Shown piece after piece: positions 11,568 through 13,573 of a stretch of DNA of 13,573 nucleotides (its first letter is position 1; each line of letters starts with the position of its first letter). The stretch comes from Leptofilum sp050292445 (GTDB taxonomy: Bacteria; Chloroflexota; Anaerolineae; Promineifilales; Promineifilaceae), in assembly GCA_050292445.1 (NCBI GenBank), contig JBNKLQ010000167.1, positions 1-13,573 of the forward strand. The letters are read 5' to 3'. A model generated the notes under the pieces. The model saw only the letters and a list, made by a program, of their open reading frames with translations, ran no database searches and was not told the origin of the DNA. A program made the translations under genes and the position numbers.

Positions 11568-13451
11568 ATGATTTCAAACCAAAATCGAACTTCTCGCAGC
11601 CTGCGCCTGGGGCTGCTTTTTCTGAGTCTGCTCATTCTGCCACTGCTATTTGGACAAAACACAAAGCCACTGGCAACAAGGGCACAAGGGCAAACGCGCC
11701 TGGTGCTGGCCTTTTACTATGCCTGGTACAGTCCGGACAGCTTTGGCCCTGGCTCCACCCCATTCCAGCCGGTATCCCCCTACTTTTCCACAGACACGGG
11801 CACTATTCAGCGGCAGGTAAACGAAGCGCAATCCGCCGGAATTGATGGTTTTGTACAAAGCTGGTATGGACCGGAAACGGCCAATAATCAAACTGAGACG
11901 AACTTTCAGGCATTGTTGAACATTGCTTCGGCCACAGGGTTTAAAGCGGCCGTTGATTTTGAAACCGCCAGCCCCTTCTTCGCCAGTAACGATGACCGCA
12001 TCAACGCTCTGCGCACCTTGCTGAGCACCCATGCCAATCACCCCGCCTATCTGCGCGTAGATGGTAAACCAGTGGTTTTCTTTTGGGCCAACTGGGTTTT
12101 GTCGCCTGCCGAGTGGGTCACCATCCGCAATACGGTAGACCCAGACCGTAACAGCATCTGGATTGCAGAAGGGGGCGACACCACCTATCTGGATGCCTTC
12201 GACGGCCTCCATCTATATAACATTGCCTGGTCTGGTAATCCGGCAGGAACGGCCGCAACCTGGGCGGCCAATACGCGAGCCGCAGCAGCCACCTACGGCG
12301 GGTACAAATATTGGGTCGGCACGGCCATGCCCGGCTGGAATGCTGACCTGGTTGGCTCTAGTACTGCCCCCCGTGACCGGGCCAATGGCGATTTTTATCG
12401 CTCCACATTTGGCGGGGCTGCGGCCAGTTCGCCCGATATGCTCATCATCACCTCATTTAATGAGTGGAAAGAGGGCAGCCAGATTGAGCCGAGCGTGGAA
12501 TATGGCAATTTTTATTTGCAGCTTACGGCCGAATTAAGCGCCGCTTATAAAAGTGGCAGTATCGCTGCCCCACCGCCGCCTACACAACCACCGCCAACAC
12601 CCACCCTTGACCCTAACGCGACGCCAACCGCCACACTGCCACCGCCAGCCACCATCACACCCGGACCATCACCGACGCCACTGCCGCCAACGTTGACGCC
12701 CACACCGCTGCCCAGTCCAACACCCTTGGCTTCACCCACGGCCCAGCCAGACGGCCGTATCCTTTACACCGTGCAAACAAACGACACCCTCATCGACCTG
12801 GCTGATCAGTATGATGTTTCGCTGGAAAATTTGTATGCCTGGAACAACTTGCTGCCCAACAGCTTGCTCTCCGTCGGACAAAGCATCATCATTGGCTACA
12901 CGGTGCTACCAGATGGCTCTACGCCGCTGGCTGGATTCCCAGACGCGCGCGTGAAGCCAGATGGCACGATTGTCCATGTGGTCGGCGGTGGGGACACGCT
13001 CTTGCTGATTGCCGCTACCTATGATCTGACGCTTGACGAACTATACGAAATCAGCGGTCTGGATGAAGGGGCTCTGCTGCAACTGGGGCAAGAGGTCATA
13101 GTGGGGCAGCGCCCCAAGCCAGCAACGATTGGCGGATCTTCAGAAGATCCAGAACTGGGACTGAGTGTGATTGAGGTAACGGTAATTGCAACCCCGACGG
13201 CCGAACCCACGGCCGTTTTCACCCCAACCCCCACGCTTACCAACACACCCACGGCAACGGCCGTTCCCACCCAGGCAGTTGCTGCTGTTGATACTGCAGA
13301 AGAAGAGCGTGTTGAAACGGCCGTAGCGCCCACACCAGAACCAGCTGATCCTGTACAGCAAACCAGTAATTTGCTTTGGCTGCTCATTGGCGCTGTGGCC
13401 ATATTATTGGTAGCCAGCAGCATTCTCATTGTTGTAGCCAGGCGAGGATAA
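11568..13451 (+). CDS. Surface glycosidase: GH99-like domain, two LysM domains, C-terminal membrane anchor
   Basis: The 627-residue protein starts with a signal peptide (about 1-40, hydrophobic LGLLFLSLLILPLLF). Residues 44-335 form a GH99/GH71-like barrel domain starting LVLAFYYAWYSPDSF, with SFNEWKEGSQIEPS at 297-310. Glu299 and Glu302 match the paired glutamates of the GH99 NEWHEG motif, the catalytic pair in endo-alpha-mannosidases. A Pro/Thr-rich linker (about 336-393) leads to two LysM domains (about 398-445 and 468-514), which bind GlcNAc polymers such as peptidoglycan. A second Thr/Pro linker and a hydrophobic helix (about 602-624) with a short basic tail complete the protein. It should be held at the membrane and wall, facing outward, cutting an alpha-linked glycan. 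The true substrate is unknown, since bacterial GH99-like domains are diverse. No Shine-Dalgarno site precedes the ATG. The gene is divergent from rpsF. Confidence 0.82.
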   Translation: MISNQNRTSRSLRLGLLFLSLLILPLLFGQNTKPLATRAQGQTRLVLAFYYAWYSPDSFGPGSTPFQPVSPYFSTDTGTIQRQVNEAQSAGIDGFVQSWYGPETANNQTETNFQALLNIASATGFKAAVDFETASPFFASNDDRINALRTLLSTHANHPAYLRVDGKPVVFFWANWVLSPAEWVTIRNTVDPDRNSIWIAEGGDTTYLDAFDGLHLYNIAWSGNPAGTAATWAANTRAAAATYGGYKYWVGTAMPGWNADLVGSSTAPRDRANGDFYRSTFGGAAASSPDMLIITSFNEWKEGSQIEPSVEYGNFYLQLTAELSAAYKSGSIAAPPPPTQPPPTPTLDPNATPTATLPPPATITPGPSPTPLPPTLTPTPLPSPTPLASPTAQPDGRILYTVQTNDTLIDLADQYDVSLENLYAWNNLLPNSLLSVGQSIIIGYTVLPDGSTPLAGFPDARVKPDGTIVHVVGGGDTLLLIAATYDLTLDELYEISGLDEGALLQLGQEVIVGQRPKPATIGGSSEDPELGLSVIEVTVIATPTAEPTAVFTPTPTLTNTPTATAVPTQAVAAVDTAEEERVETAVAPTPEPADPVQQTSNLLWLLIGAVAILLVASSILIVVARRG

Positions 13452-13501
13452 AAATGCTCAAATTTTTCTCAAGAAATCAACATTTTCCATTGCAATTCAT
13501 T

Positions 13502-13510
13502 TGTTATAAT
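13502..13510 (+). promoter_or_regulatory. Extended -10 promoter of the 13519 gene, leaderless arrangement
   Basis: TGTTATAAT is a perfect -10 box with TGn extension, ending eight bases before the ATG at 13519. This is the same spacing as in front of the 11568 gene. There is no good -35 and no Shine-Dalgarno site. The preceding 50 bases after the GH99-like stop codon are AT-rich without a clear hairpin. Confidence 0.65.
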
Positions 13511-13518
13511 CTCACCCG

Positions 13519-13573
13519 ATGCGCGACGTAACACAAACAGTGTACACATTTTGGACCATACTGCTGCTGGCCG
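13519..13573 (+). CDS. Start of an unidentified gene, probably a membrane or exported protein
   Basis: Only 18 codons are visible before the right edge: MRDVTQTVYTFWTILLLA. The hydrophobic run suggests a first membrane helix or a signal sequence. The call rests mainly on the promoter just upstream, since the coding stretch is too short to identify. Confidence 0.5.
   Translation, partial: MRDVTQTVYTFWTILLLA

Noticed and set aside
11646..12212. Minus-strand open frame of 188 codons opposite the GH99-like gene
   Set aside because: The plus strand encodes a signal peptide and conserved glycosidase motifs across the same stretch, so the minus frame is incidental.
1222..13324. ACGGCCGT copies considered as operators of one regulator
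   Set aside because: Most copies lie inside coding regions far from promoters, so a genome-wide iterated motif explains them better.

Overview
The window looks like a chromosomal segment of a Chloroflexota bacterium, probably from an Anaerolineae/Ardenticatenia-type lineage. The case is indirect. GC is moderate. Several exported proteins carry Pro/Thr-rich linkers of the 'PTPTAT' kind. A GH99-like glycosidase is fused to LysM domains and a C-terminal membrane anchor. Ribosomal genes occur in the order rpsF-ssb-rpsR next to a SurA-like protein. I see no phage, transposase, CRISPR or RNA gene, and no gap between genes exceeds 300 bases.

Layout. Positions 1-3205 (minus strand) form a sugar-uptake module: a LacI-family regulator, a GH13 alpha-glucosidase, and the start of a lipoprotein that resembles an ABC-transporter sugar-binding protein and runs off the left edge. 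Near-identical 16-bp operators precede both the regulator and the glucosidase, so the regulator probably controls itself and the glucosidase. Positions 3346-6024 (minus) hold rsmD (16S rRNA methyltransferase), sucD and sucC (succinyl-CoA synthetase). A strong hairpin repeat fills the sucD-rsmD gap. Position 6253 starts a small plus-strand membrane protein of unknown function. Positions 6788-8860 (minus) hold a membrane-anchored SGNH hydrolase/acyltransferase-like protein and a SpoU/TrmH RNA methyltransferase, 6 bases apart. Positions 8960-11392 (minus) hold a SurA-like membrane-anchored foldase, rpsR (bS18), ssb and rpsF (bS6), with a terminator/attenuator-like structure between rpsF and ssb. 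Position 11568 starts the large plus-strand GH99-like/LysM protein, and a further plus-strand gene begins at 13519.

Three signals go beyond ordinary annotation. (1) The palindrome ACGGCCGT occurs 18 times by my reading, seven of them as the 10-mer AACGGCCGTT, against about 0.2 expected for an 8-mer at even base use. It lies mostly inside genes and in different reading frames, like the HIP1 octamer of cyanobacteria. (2) All three plus-strand genes have a good -10 box ending only 8-9 bases before the ATG and no convincing Shine-Dalgarno site, which suggests leaderless mRNAs. Several minus-strand genes, by contrast, have clear Shine-Dalgarno sites. (3) An inverted repeat at 11509-11541 appears to supply the -35 boxes of two divergent promoters, and related AGACCTG/CAGGTCT arms recur in two other intergenic hairpins.

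All assignments come from reading motifs in the sequence; no database search was run.
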